From the NCBI RefSeq assembly GCF_007989805.1, contig NZ_BJUB01000003.1:310001-374000 (forward strand): a DNA stretch of 64,000 nucleotides, in the 5' to 3' direction. Under the pieces are notes generated by a model. The model was not told the origin of the DNA. It searched no databases and saw only the letters and a program-made list of their open reading frames with translations. This document shows, one piece after another, positions 22,476 to 33,753 of the stretch; the stretch's first letter is position 1, and each line of letters starts with the position of its first letter. The position numbers were made by a program, and so were the translations under genes. The DNA is from Cellulomonas xylanilytica. Its GTDB lineage: Bacteria > Actinomycetota > Actinomycetes > Actinomycetales > Cellulomonadaceae.

Positions 22476-23591
22476 TCAGTCGCGGTGCACCAGCACGACA
22501 GCACGGTCGTCGTCGTCGCCGGCCCGCACCCCGGCCAGCACCGCCGCCGCGGAGCCGCGACCGGGCGCCAGGACGCGGTCGGCCACCCCCATCAGGCGGT
22601 CGATGCCCTGGTCGAGGTCACCCCCGCGCGCCTCGACCAGCCCGTCCGTGTAGAGCAGCAGGACGTCGCCCCGCTCCATGCGTCCCGCGCGCGAGTGGCA
22701 CCGGACGTCCGCGACGACGCCGAGCGCGGGGCTGCCGACGGTGTCGATCAGCTCGAGCCGACCCGAGCCCGCGTGCAGCTGCACCGCCGGGGGGTGCCCG
22801 GCCGACGACACCCAGAAGTCACCGGTCCGCAGGTCGATCGCCACGTGGATCGCCGTCGCGAAGCCCTCGTCCCACGCCTGCGCGAGCAGGTACCGGTTGG
22901 CGGCCCGGAGGAACTCGTCGCGCGGCATGGCCCCCAGCAGCCCACCGAACGCCCCGGACAGCTGCAGCGAGCGCACCCCCGCGTCCAGGCCCTTCCCGGA
23001 CACGTCCACGAGGACGATCTCGAGCGCGTCGTCGTCGGGCCGGGTGCCCGCCACCATGAAGTCCCCGGAGAAGCCGTCGGCGTGGGCCGAGCGGATCTCG
23101 GAGTCCACCCACCAGCCCGCGGGCAGGGGCGGCACGCGTCCGTGCGCGGCGAGCCGGTCCCGCAGGTCGACCAGCATGAGGTCGCCGGGAGCACCCTGCA
23201 GCCCGAGCCGTTCCCGCTCGCGCGCGAACGCCACGCTCGCCACCACCGCCACGGTGACCACCACCAGGACGCCGGGGATGACCGTCGGCGCCCCCGACCA
23301 CCACAGTCCCCAGGCGCACGCCAGGACGACCGCACCGAGGATGACCAGCGGGCGAAGGCGCAGCAGGAACACCGCCACCACGACGAGGAGCAGGAGCGCC
23401 GACGGCGGCACCCACTCGGGCTCCCGCAGGACGCCGAGCGTGAGGACGCCGGCCGCGAGGACGAAGGCCGCGACGAGCGTGGCCTGGGACCGTCCGCTCC
23501 AGCGGCGCATGGCCTGGGTGGCGCGCGTGAACAGCCCCCGCTCCGGCGCCCACCCCGTCACCCCCACAGCGCGAGCGTATCCGCAGGTCAT
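22476..23591 (-). CDS. Membrane-anchored PP2C/SpoIIE-type serine phosphatase
   Basis: The 371-residue protein has three to four hydrophobic segments (about residues 35-130) and a cytoplasmic PPM/SpoIIE phosphatase domain (about 165-370). Metal-binding motifs seen are SGDFMVAG, VDVSGKGLDAG, GHPP, YTDGLVEAR and DDDRAVVLV. Such proteins dephosphorylate anti-anti-sigma factors in partner-switching stress circuits; no partner genes lie nearby, and no sensor domain other than the membrane part is present. Start ATG 23591 lacks a clear Shine-Dalgarno; a GTG about nine codons later is an alternative. It is divergent from the acetyltransferase. Confidence 0.87.
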   Translation of the reverse strand: MTCGYARAVGVTGWAPERGLFTRATQAMRRWSGRSQATLVAAFVLAAGVLTLGVLREPEWVPPSALLLLVVVAVFLLRLRPLVILGAVVLACAWGLWWSGAPTVIPGVLVVVTVAVVASVAFARERERLGLQGAPGDLMLVDLRDRLAAHGRVPPLPAGWWVDSEIRSAHADGFSGDFMVAGTRPDDDALEIVLVDVSGKGLDAGVRSLQLSGAFGGLLGAMPRDEFLRAANRYLLAQAWDEGFATAIHVAIDLRTGDFWVSSAGHPPAVQLHAGSGRLELIDTVGSPALGVVADVRCHSRAGRMERGDVLLLYTDGLVEARGGDLDQGIDRLMGVADRVLAPGRGSAAAVLAGVRAGDDDDRAVVLVHRD

Positions 23592-23663
23592 GGCGGCGAG
23601 ATACCGCCGTGCGACCGGTAAAGGTGATGCCGAGACAGCGGTCCGTACCGCACGATGGGAGCC

Positions 23664-24932
23664 ATGAGCCCGCTTCCCGACGGATACCGCCTCGTCGACG
23701 TGCCCGAGAGCCGCAAGGACGAGTACCTCGAGGTCGACCGCCTGGCGTTCGCCTTCGACTCGAACGCCGAGACCGACGCCCTCGTGCCGATCACCTTCGA
23801 GTGGGACCGGGCGCAGGCCGTCGAGGATCCCGACGGCGCGCTCGCGGCCGTGCACGCGTCGTACGCGCACGCGATGCCGGTGCCGGGCGGCACGGTCGCC
23901 TGCTCGGGCCTCACGTGGGTGGGGGCCCGGCCGGACCAGCGCCGCCGCGGTCTGCTCACGGCGATGATCGACTCGCACTTCGCGCGGTCGCTCGCGCGCG
24001 ACGAGCCGATCTCGGCCCTGTTCGCCGCCGAGCACGCGATCTACGGCCGCTACGGCTACGGGTCCGCGGCCGACGACGTGCGGCTCAAGCTCGCCCGCCG
24101 TGCCGCACTGCGCGACGTCCCGGGCAGCGAGGAGCTGACCGTGCGGCTCGCCACCGCCGACGTCGCCCGCCACAGCGCGGTGGTCGACACGGTGCACCGC
24201 GCGGCGGGCGCCGGCCGGCCCGGCTGGACCACCCGGGACAGCGACGCCTGGCGCACCCGCATGCTCGTCGACCCGCCGGCGTGGCGCGAGGGGGCCGAGC
24301 CGCTGCGGATCGTCACGGTGCACGACGGCGCCGGCGACGTCCGCGCCTACGCGATGTTCCGGCGCAAGGAGAGCTGGGCCGAGGGCGGTCCCGCCGGGAC
24401 GGTCAAGGTCCGCGAGGCCGTCGCCGTCGACGCGGCCGCGACGCACCGCCTCTGGTCGTTCCTCCTGGACCTCGACCTCATGGGCTCGGTCGAGAGCCCC
24501 ATGCTGCCCGTCGACGACGCGCTCCTGCACCTGCTGGTGGACCCGCGCGCGGTGGTGCCCAAGGTCAACGACAACCTCTGGGTGCGGATCCTCGACCTGC
24601 CCGTCGCCCTCGCCGCCCGCCGGTACGCGGCGCCGGTCGACGTCGTCCTCGACGTCACCGACACGCGCCTGACCGGCAACGCGGGCCGCTGGCGCCTGAC
24701 CACCGGGGCCCGGCAGGACGACGGCACGTACGCGGCGGAGGTGACGAGCACGCAGGACGACGCCGACCTGCGGCTCGACGTCCGGGAGCTCGGTGCCGCC
24801 TACCTGGGCGGCCGGTCGCTCGCGGCGCAGGCCCGCGCGGGCCTGGTGTCGCAGGAGACGCCTGGCGCGCTCCAGTCGGCCGCGGCCGCGTTCCTGTGGC
24901 CCGTGGCGCCGATGTGCACCTACGTCTGGTGA
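23664..24932 (+). CDS. GNAT N-acetyltransferase, Eis-like
   Basis: This 422-residue protein has the Eis architecture: an N-terminal GNAT domain (acetyl-CoA loop VGARPDQRRRGLLTAMI about residues 89-105), a second degenerate GNAT domain and a C-terminal SCP2-like domain. The chain ends in an aromatic residue (TYVW), where Eis proteins use the terminal carboxylate in catalysis. Eis enzymes acetylate aminoglycosides and other amines at several positions; the natural substrate is unknown. The ATG follows a CACGAT -10-like hexamer by 7 nt, suggesting a leaderless message. Confidence 0.88.
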   Translation: MSPLPDGYRLVDVPESRKDEYLEVDRLAFAFDSNAETDALVPITFEWDRAQAVEDPDGALAAVHASYAHAMPVPGGTVACSGLTWVGARPDQRRRGLLTAMIDSHFARSLARDEPISALFAAEHAIYGRYGYGSAADDVRLKLARRAALRDVPGSEELTVRLATADVARHSAVVDTVHRAAGAGRPGWTTRDSDAWRTRMLVDPPAWREGAEPLRIVTVHDGAGDVRAYAMFRRKESWAEGGPAGTVKVREAVAVDAAATHRLWSFLLDLDLMGSVESPMLPVDDALLHLLVDPRAVVPKVNDNLWVRILDLPVALAARRYAAPVDVVLDVTDTRLTGNAGRWRLTTGARQDDGTYAAEVTSTQDDADLRLDVRELGAAYLGGRSLAAQARAGLVSQETPGALQSAAAAFLWPVAPMCTYVW

Positions 24933-24936
24933 GTGC

Positions 24937-25386
24937 CTAGCGGGCGGCCTCGTACGCGCTCAGGAGGTCGATCCGGCGCTGGTGGCGCGGGTCGTGGCTG
25001 AAGGGCTCGGCCACGAACGCGTCCACCAGCTCCAGGGCCTCGTCCACGGAGTGCTGCCGGGCCCCGATCGCGACGACGTTCGCGTCGTTGTGCTGGCGGC
25101 CCAGCTGCGCGGTGGTGAGGTTCCACGCGAGCGCGGCACGCACGCCGGTCACCTTGTTGGCGGCGATCTGCTCGCCGTTGCCCGAGCCGCCGATGACGAC
25201 GCCGAGCGACCCCGGGTCGGCGACGACGGCCTCGCCCGCCGCGAAGCAGAACGGCGGGTAGTCGTCGAGCGCGTCGTACGTGTCGGCACCGTGGTCGACG
25301 ACGTCGTGGCCCGCGGCGCGCAGGTGCTCGACGAGGGCGACCTTCAGCTCGTAGCCGGCGTGGTCGGAGGCGACGTGGATGCGCAT
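24937..25386 (-). CDS. rpiB: Ribose-5-phosphate isomerase B
   Basis: This pentose-phosphate enzyme interconverts ribose-5-phosphate and ribulose-5-phosphate. The 149-residue chain has the RpiB start MRIHVASDHAGYELK and GGSGNGEQIAANKV. Glu72 in that motif is the catalytic base of the mycobacterial-type RpiB, in place of the Cys of the E. coli type. HNDANVVAIGARQ completes the active site. The start ATG is 6 nt after a CAGGAT -10-like hexamer. It ends 4 nt from the convergent acetyltransferase stop. Confidence 0.95.
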   Translation of the reverse strand: MRIHVASDHAGYELKVALVEHLRAAGHDVVDHGADTYDALDDYPPFCFAAGEAVVADPGSLGVVIGGSGNGEQIAANKVTGVRAALAWNLTTAQLGRQHNDANVVAIGARQHSVDEALELVDAFVAEPFSHDPRHQRRIDLLSAYEAAR

Positions 25387-25498
25387 GCGACCATCCTGCC
25401 GCACCCTGCCCCGGGCACGGCGTCGGCCGTCCAGCAGGCGGTCCGTCAGCCCTCGGCGTAAGCGGCTCGGTCCGCCGGGCCCGGACGCCCGGCGTCCG

Positions 25499-25504
25499 TA
25501 GGCT
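25499..25504 (+). promoter_or_regulatory. -10 element TAGGCT of a leaderless promoter (M13 peptidase)
   Basis: TAGGCT ends 6 nt before the ATG, placing the expected transcription start on or next to the start codon, and no Shine-Dalgarno sequence is present. The same spacing recurs before many genes in this window. Confidence 0.55.
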
Positions 25505-25510
25505 GTGCGC

Positions 25511-27499
25511 ATGACGCGCAGTGGCATCGACCTGACCGCACTCGACCCCGACGTCCGCCCGCAGGACGACCTCTACGCCCACGTGAACGGACGCTGGCTC
25601 GCGTCCCACGTGATCCCCGCCGACCGGGCGATGGACGGCGCGTTCCGCGCCCTGCACGACCAGGCGGAGGAGCAGGTCCGCGACATCATCGCCGACGCCG
25701 GCGCGTCCGCCGCGGCCGGCACGTCCACCGACCCGGTCGAGGCGAAGGTCGGCGCCGTCTACGCCTCCTTCATGGACACCGACACCGTCGAGGCTGCCGG
25801 GGTCGCGCCGCTGCGCATGGACCTCGGTCTGGTCGAGGCGGCGACCACGCAGGCCGAGCTCACCGGGGTGCTGGGCGCGTTGCAGCGCACGGGCGCGGGC
25901 GGCGCCGTCGGCTTCTACGTCGACAACGACTCCAAGGAGCCCACGCGCTACGCGGTCCACCTGGTGCAGGGCGGCCTGGGCCTTCCCGACGAGGCCTACT
26001 ACCGCGACCCGCAGTACGCCCCCGTGCTCGCGGCCTACCGCCCGCACGTCGCCCGCATGCTGCGCCTCGGTGGCGCCGCCGCGGACGAGGCCCAGGCCGA
26101 CGAGCTCGCCGGTAGGGTCCTGGCCCTGGAGACCGAGCTGGCCGCCGGTCACTGGGACGTCGTCAAGGACCGGGACGCCGACCTCACCTACAACGCGCTG
26201 ACGCTCACCGAGCTCGCCGAGCGTGCTCCCGGGTTCGACTGGCACTCCTGGGTGCTGGCGCTCGGCGCGCCCGCGGGGACGTTCGACCACCTCATCGTGC
26301 GCGAGCCCTCCTTCGCGGAGGCGTTCGCCGCCCTGTGGGCCAGCGAGCCCCTGGCGGACTGGAAGGCGTGGCTCAGCTACCACGTCATCTCCGACCGGGC
26401 GCCGTACCTGACCGACGCGCTGGTCGAGGCGAACTTCGACTTCTACGGACGGACCCTCACGGGGGCCCAGGAGCTGCGCGACCGCTGGAAGCGCGGCGTC
26501 TCGCTGGTCCAGGGCGTGCTCGGCGAGGCCGTCGGCAAGGTCTACGTCGACCGGCACTTCCCGCCCACGCACAAGGACCGGATGGAAGGGCTCGTCGCCA
26601 ACCTGGTCGCCGCCTACCGCGAGTCCATCTCGCAGCTCGACTGGATGGGTGAGGAGACGCGCGCGAAGGCGCTGGCCAAGCTCGAGGCGTTCACGCCGAA
26701 GATCGGGTACCCCGCCCGCTGGCGCGACTACTCGACGCTCGAGGTGTCCGCGGACGACCTGCTGGGCAACGTGCGCCGCGCCTACGCGTTCGAGCAGGAC
26801 CGCGAGCTGGCGAAGATCGGCAAGCCTATCGACCGCGACGAGTGGTTCATGACGCCGCAGACGGTCAACGCCTACTACAACCCGGGCATGAACGAGATCG
26901 TGTTCCCGGCGGCGATCCTGCAGCCGCCGTTCTTCGACGCGGACGCCGACGACGCCGTCAACTACGGCGGGATCGGTGCCGTGATCGGCCACGAGATCGG
27001 CCACGGGTTCGACGACCAGGGCTCCAAGTACGACGGCGACGGACGCCTCGAGGACTGGTGGACGGCCGACGACCGCGCGGAGTTCGAGACGCGCACCAAG
27101 GCGCTCATCGACCAGTACTCCGCGTTCTCCCCCGTCCAGCTCGACGGCTCGCACCACGTGAACGGCGAGCTCACCATCGGCGAGAACATCGGTGACCTCG
27201 GCGGCCTGTCCATCGCCTTCCGCGCCTACCGGATCGCCCTGGGCACCGCGCTCGAGGACGCCCCCGTGGTCGACGGCCTCACCGGCGCGCAGCGGGTGCT
27301 GCTGGGCTGGGCGCAGGTGTGGCAGGCGAAGGGTCGCGACGAGGAGATGATCCGCCGGATCGCGACCGACCCGCACTCGCCGAACGAGTTCCGCTGCAAC
27401 GGCGTGGTCCGCAACGTCGACGAGTTCTACGCGGCCTACGACGTGCAGCCGGGCGACGCCCTGTACCTCGCGCCCGAGGACCGCGTCCGCATCTGGTGA
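25511..27499 (+). CDS. M13-family (neprilysin-like) metallopeptidase
   Basis: A 662-residue zinc endopeptidase. Zinc ligands His494 and His498 and catalytic Glu495 lie in VIGHEIGHGFDDQG; the third ligand is in ENIGDLGG. The substrate-binding NAYYNP and the C-terminal CNGVVRNVDEFYAAYDV-type ending match PepO/neprilysin. There is no signal peptide or membrane anchor, so it is probably cytoplasmic, as in lactococcal PepO. ATG 25511 is preferred to a GTG two codons earlier because it fits the -10 spacing. Confidence 0.94.
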   Translation: MTRSGIDLTALDPDVRPQDDLYAHVNGRWLASHVIPADRAMDGAFRALHDQAEEQVRDIIADAGASAAAGTSTDPVEAKVGAVYASFMDTDTVEAAGVAPLRMDLGLVEAATTQAELTGVLGALQRTGAGGAVGFYVDNDSKEPTRYAVHLVQGGLGLPDEAYYRDPQYAPVLAAYRPHVARMLRLGGAAADEAQADELAGRVLALETELAAGHWDVVKDRDADLTYNALTLTELAERAPGFDWHSWVLALGAPAGTFDHLIVREPSFAEAFAALWASEPLADWKAWLSYHVISDRAPYLTDALVEANFDFYGRTLTGAQELRDRWKRGVSLVQGVLGEAVGKVYVDRHFPPTHKDRMEGLVANLVAAYRESISQLDWMGEETRAKALAKLEAFTPKIGYPARWRDYSTLEVSADDLLGNVRRAYAFEQDRELAKIGKPIDRDEWFMTPQTVNAYYNPGMNEIVFPAAILQPPFFDADADDAVNYGGIGAVIGHEIGHGFDDQGSKYDGDGRLEDWWTADDRAEFETRTKALIDQYSAFSPVQLDGSHHVNGELTIGENIGDLGGLSIAFRAYRIALGTALEDAPVVDGLTGAQRVLLGWAQVWQAKGRDEEMIRRIATDPHSPNEFRCNGVVRNVDEFYAAYDVQPGDALYLAPEDRVRIW

Positions 27500-27530
27500 G
27501 GAACGCCGCGCCTGGTCCGGGCGTCCGCCG

Positions 27531-28058
27531 TCAGGCGGGCAGCTCGGACCAGGAGGCGCGCGCCAGCTGGAACCCGGTGCCCGAGCCGTCCGTGCACTGC
27601 ACGCCGTCGGTCGCGCTGCGGCAGGTGTAGTCGCCCACGCTCGTGCTCAGCCCGTACTCCAGCACGGGCACGTCGTCGCTCGCCACGGCGGGAGCAGGGC
27701 CGCTCACGCAGTCGAACGCGAAACCGTCCGCGTTGAGCACGAGCACGTGACCCGTCACCTCCGTGCACCCCGGCACCACCGGGGGCGCGTAGGTGTAGCT
27801 GGCGATGGTGCAGGTGACGCCGTCGACGGACATCGTGCACGCGATGTTGCCGCTGGGCAGCGCGAACGCGACCGGCTCGGTGGAGGTCGACGACGAGCTC
27901 GACGACGGGGTGCTGCCCGCGCTCGCCGAGGCGGTCGTGCCGTCGGAGGCGGTGCCGGAGCCCTGGTTGTTCAGGTACACGATCGCGACGATCGCGAGGA
28001 GCACCACGAGCACCACGTCGACGATGACGAAGAGCCGGATGTTGCGCGCCGAGGTCAT
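27531..28058 (-). CDS. Membrane-anchored Ser-rich hypothetical protein with Cys-rich exported domain
   Basis: The 175-residue protein has one N-terminal membrane span (about residues 8-30), a Ser/Thr-rich linker (about 32-62) and a C-terminal extracytoplasmic domain with six cysteines (ALPSGNIACTMSVDGVTCTI and YTCRSATDGVQCTDG regions). The cysteines are spaced for disulfides, and the repeated GNIACTM/GVQCTD pattern suggests two related half-domains. Similar short exported proteins are common in actinobacteria with no assigned role. The ATG has GGGGAGG about 10 nt upstream. Convergent with the M13 peptidase. Confidence 0.8.
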   Translation of the reverse strand: MTSARNIRLFVIVDVVLVVLLAIVAIVYLNNQGSGTASDGTTASASAGSTPSSSSSSTSTEPVAFALPSGNIACTMSVDGVTCTIASYTYAPPVVPGCTEVTGHVLVLNADGFAFDCVSGPAPAVASDDVPVLEYGLSTSVGDYTCRSATDGVQCTDGSGTGFQLARASWSELPA

Positions 28059-28086
28059 GCTGCTCCGTTCCTCCCCGAGGGGGTCA

Positions 28087-28115
28087 CCGACCCGCCCGGT
28101 TCCGGGCGGAGTCGG
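28087..28115 (-). terminator. Stem-loop after the DsbA-like gene
   Basis: CCGCCCGG and CCGGGCGG pair around TT, extended by CCGAC/GTCGG with one bulge. It lies downstream of the DsbA-like stop and upstream of the exported protein gene on the minus strand, so it probably ends the DsbA-like transcript. The 85 nt between it and that stop show nothing else. Confidence 0.5.
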
Positions 28116-28200
28116 CGACCAGGATCACACGGGACGATCCGGACAGGCCACTCGCCTGGTCAGGTGCCCAGGACGACGCGCCGGTCGCCGGCTCCGGCGC

Positions 28201-28821
28201 TCAGAACGACGGGCCCGCGGTCCGCGAGCGCTTGAGCTCGTAGAAGCCGGGGACGCTGGTCACGAGGGCCAGGCCGTCGAACAGGCGACCGGCGGCCTCG
28301 CCGGTGGGCGCCGGCGTCATGACCGGACCGAAGAAGCCGACGCCGTCGATGGCGACCACCGGGGTGCCGACGTCGTCGCCGACGAGCGCGATGCCCTCGG
28401 CGTGCGACTCACGCAGGAGCGCGTCGACCTCGTCGGTGCCGGCGACGGCGGCGAGCTCGGCCGGCAGGCCGACCTCGGCGAGCGACTCGGCGATGATCGC
28501 GTCCGTGTCCGTGCGCCCACCGGGGTGGCGACGCGTGCCCATGGCGTCGTACAGCGGCTTGATGACCTGCTCGCCGTGGTCGCGGGCGGCGGCGACGATG
28601 ACGCGCACGGGACCCCACGCCTCGTCCATGAGGTCGCGGTACCGCTGCGGCAGGTCGTCGTTCTTCTCGTTCAGCACGGACAGGCTCATGACGTGCCAGC
28701 GGACGTCCACGTCGCGGATCGTGGAGACCTCGTCCATCCAGCGGGACGTCATCCACGCCCACGGACAGGCCGGGTCGAACCAGAAGTCGACGACGGGGCG
28801 GGCGGTGGGCGTGCTCGTCAC
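28201..28821 (-). CDS. DsbA-family protein related to mycothiol-dependent nitroreductase, CPWA active site
   Basis: A 206-residue thioredoxin-fold protein close to mycobacterial Rv2466c along its length (VDFWFDPACPWAWMTSRWM; VGTPVVAIDGVGFFGPV with the cis-Pro; FYELKRSRT at the end). The Rv2466c active site is CPWC; here it reads C19-P-W-A22, so the resolving cysteine is missing. It would have to work by a monothiol mechanism, forming a mixed disulfide with mycothiol. The GTG start has GGAGG 6 nt upstream. Confidence 0.88.
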   Translation of the reverse strand: MTSTPTARPVVDFWFDPACPWAWMTSRWMDEVSTIRDVDVRWHVMSLSVLNEKNDDLPQRYRDLMDEAWGPVRVIVAAARDHGEQVIKPLYDAMGTRRHPGGRTDTDAIIAESLAEVGLPAELAAVAGTDEVDALLRESHAEGIALVGDDVGTPVVAIDGVGFFGPVMTPAPTGEAAGRLFDGLALVTSVPGFYELKRSRTAGPSF

Positions 28822-28888
28822 AAGGTCCTCCAGAGGTGTCGGTGCCTGGCGCAACCGTCCGCGCGCACCGCCGTATTCCCGCAGGTGG

Positions 28889-30433
28889 TCAGGCCACACC
28901 CAGCACGGACAGCGCGGCCGCCCGGCCGGGGATGCCGCTGACTCCCCCGCCGCGGCGTGCCCCGGCACCGGCGATCAGCACGCGCGGGTCCGCCGTCTCG
29001 ACGCCCCAGGCACCCACCTCGTCGTCGCGCTCCGCCCACGGCCACGCGAGGTCGCGGTGGAAGATGTGCCCTCCGGGCAGGCCGACGTCGGCCTCGAGGT
29101 CGACCGGGCTGCGCACCTCGAGGCACGGGGCCCCGGTCGCGTCGCGCGCGAGGCAGTCCTCCAGGGGTTCTGCCAGGACGCTGTCGATCGAGCGCAGCGT
29201 CGCCGCGAGCGCACGCTCGCGGGCGCCGTCCGGGTCCGCCGCGAACAGCCGCGCCGGCATGTGCAGGCCGAAGGCGGTCAGCGTGTGGTGGCCGGTCGCG
29301 CGCAGGCCGGCGCCGAGGATCGAGTCGTCCGTGAGCGAGTGGCAGTACGTCTCGACCGGCGGCACGTCGGGGATCCGGCCGGCGGCGGCCTGCCGGTAGG
29401 CCGCCTCGAGCTCGGTCGCGGACTCGTGCACGTGGAACGTCCCGGCGAACGCGACCCGCGGGTCGACCCCCGAGCGCAGCCGCGGCAGGCGCGTGAGGAG
29501 CATGTTGAGCTTCAGCTGCGACCCTTCGGGGGCCGGGCCGGGCTCCCGTCCCAGCAGGCGGTCGAGCACGGCCGGCGCGCACGCCGCCAGCACGTGCCGC
29601 GCACCCACCCGGTGCTGCGTCCCGTCGGCGTCGGTCCACGTCACCTCCGCCGGCGTCGTGGCGCTGCCGGGGTCGACCGCGGTGACGTCGGCCGAGGTGA
29701 CCAGCTCGGCGCCACCCGCCCGGGCGGCTCCCTCGAGCGCACCCGCCACCGCCCCCATGCCTCCGACCGGCACGTCCCAGTCCCCGGTCCCGCCGCCGAT
29801 CACGTGGTACAGGAAGCACCGGTTGGCGCGGCCGCCGGGCTCGTGCGTGCCCGCGAACGTGCCGATGAGGGCGTCGGTGAGGACCACCCCGCGGACCAGG
29901 TCGGAGCCGAAGGTCGTGTCGACCACCTCGCCGACCGGCCGCTCGACCAGGTCCCGCCAGTCGTCCTGGCCCACCAGCCGGCGCGCGTCGGCCCGCGCCA
30001 GGAGCGGTTCGGTCACGGTCGGCCACAGCCGCGCCGCGAGCGCACCGGTGCGGGCGCCGAACGCGCCCCACGCGGCGACGTCGCCACCGGCTCCGACCGA
30101 GGCGAACGAGGCGGCGGTCGCGGCGTCGTCGGCCGTGTCCACGAGCAGGCCACCGTCACCCGCCGGGGTGTAGGAGGAGATCCGCCGGCGACGCAGCTCG
30201 AGCCTCAGCCCCAGCTCGTCGCGGACCTGCCGCGGCATCAGCGAGACGAGGTAGGAGTACCGCGACACGTTCGCGTCGACCCCGGGGAACGCCCGCGCCG
30301 ACTGCGTCGCGCCACCCACGTGATCGGCCCGTTCGAGCAGGAGGACGGTGCGCCCCGCGCGGGCCAGGTAGGCCGCCGCGGTCAGCCCGTTGTGGCCTCC
30401 GCCGACGATGACGGCGTCGTAGGTCGTGTCCAC
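28889..30433 (-). CDS. Phytoene-dehydrogenase-like FAD oxidoreductase
   Basis: A 514-residue flavoprotein of the CrtI/amine-oxidase superfamily. The dinucleotide-binding motif VIVGGGHNGLTAAAYLARAG is at residues about 9-28, with the ERADHVGGATQS segment that contacts the FAD ribose. The C-terminal FAD motif is VLIAGAGARRGGGVSGIPG. No carotenoid genes are nearby, so a true phytoene desaturase is unlikely; members of this branch include PYROXD2-like proteins of unknown substrate. The GTG start lies 6 nt after TAGGGT, a leaderless arrangement. Confidence 0.88.
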   Translation of the reverse strand: MDTTYDAVIVGGGHNGLTAAAYLARAGRTVLLLERADHVGGATQSARAFPGVDANVSRYSYLVSLMPRQVRDELGLRLELRRRRISSYTPAGDGGLLVDTADDAATAASFASVGAGGDVAAWGAFGARTGALAARLWPTVTEPLLARADARRLVGQDDWRDLVERPVGEVVDTTFGSDLVRGVVLTDALIGTFAGTHEPGGRANRCFLYHVIGGGTGDWDVPVGGMGAVAGALEGAARAGGAELVTSADVTAVDPGSATTPAEVTWTDADGTQHRVGARHVLAACAPAVLDRLLGREPGPAPEGSQLKLNMLLTRLPRLRSGVDPRVAFAGTFHVHESATELEAAYRQAAAGRIPDVPPVETYCHSLTDDSILGAGLRATGHHTLTAFGLHMPARLFAADPDGARERALAATLRSIDSVLAEPLEDCLARDATGAPCLEVRSPVDLEADVGLPGGHIFHRDLAWPWAERDDEVGAWGVETADPRVLIAGAGARRGGGVSGIPGRAAALSVLGVA

Positions 30434-30515
30434 AGGCCGACCCTAGGCGCCCAGGGCTGCGTGCGATGATCGACCCGGCCAAGAGCCACCCGATCGCGTC
30501 CCGAGGAGTACCTGC

Positions 30516-33116
<2,601 letters not shown>

Positions 33117-33127
33117 CCGGCAGACCG

Positions 33128-33155
33128 GCCGGCCCGCACCCTTGAGCGGGCCGGC
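33128..33155 (+). terminator. Terminator stem-loop after pepN
   Basis: GCCGGCCCGC and GCGGGCCGGC pair perfectly over 10 bp around ACCCTTGA, 11 nt after the stop, followed by a CTCGTCGTCG tail without a U-run. Confidence 0.65.
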
Positions 33156-33223
33156 TCGTCGTCGGGCTCGCGCTGCCGCGAACCGGCCACAGGGAGGCGC
33201 GTCGCTCCCTAGGGTCAGCGCCT

Positions 33224-33724
33224 ATGGGTTCCTACACCGAGGTCGTCCTGCAGCTCACGTTCCTGCCGAACACCCCCGAGCACGTGCTCGCGGCATTCTC
33301 CGCACTCGCCACGTCCCTGCCGGACGATGCCCCTCCTCTGCCTGCGCCCCACCAGGTCGACGAGACGGTCGACTGGGAGCCGACGGACGAGGTGAGCGAC
33401 CCTCTGAGCGACCCGCAGCCGTGGCTGCACGACTGGTCCGCATGGCTGAGCAGCTCGATGACGGTGTCCACGACGCCGCACGCACAGCTGACCTGGTCAC
33501 GGACCCAGAGGTGGGTGCTCAGCTGCCGGTGGGGGATCAAGTCGTGGCCCGAGTCGATCCTGCCCGCCCTGCAGTGGCTGGGGCCCCACCTCGAGGGATT
33601 CGACCAGCGGCCCATCGTCCTGGGGTACATGCAGTACGGGGGTGACGCGCGGCCCGCCCTCGTGTGGTTGTACCGCGGACGGATCACCCTCGAGCTGCTC
33701 ACACCGGAGGACGAGAGGATGTGA
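33224..33724 (+). CDS. Hypothetical protein, soluble, 166 aa
   Basis: No family was recognised. The protein is Trp-rich (about ten tryptophans), acidic in the middle and has no signal or membrane segment. It begins MGSYTEVVLQLTFLPNTPEH and ends WLYRGRITLELLTPEDERM. The beta-strand-like start and the Leu-Gly-Tyr-Met-Gln-Tyr-Gly-Gly segment look like a compact globular fold. The ATG lies 8 nt after TAGGGT without a Shine-Dalgarno, a leaderless start. Codon use has a GC third-position bias slightly weaker than in its neighbours. Confidence 0.75.
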   Translation: MGSYTEVVLQLTFLPNTPEHVLAAFSALATSLPDDAPPLPAPHQVDETVDWEPTDEVSDPLSDPQPWLHDWSAWLSSSMTVSTTPHAQLTWSRTQRWVLSCRWGIKSWPESILPALQWLGPHLEGFDQRPIVLGYMQYGGDARPALVWLYRGRITLELLTPEDERM

Positions 33725-33753
33725 CGCACGCCCGCGCCCGTCCGCGGTCTGCG

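Noticed and set aside
28889..30433. Carotenoid biosynthesis gene cluster
   Set aside because: Only one CrtI-superfamily oxidoreductase is present; there is no phytoene synthase or prenyltransferase nearby, so it is called only phytoene-dehydrogenase-like.
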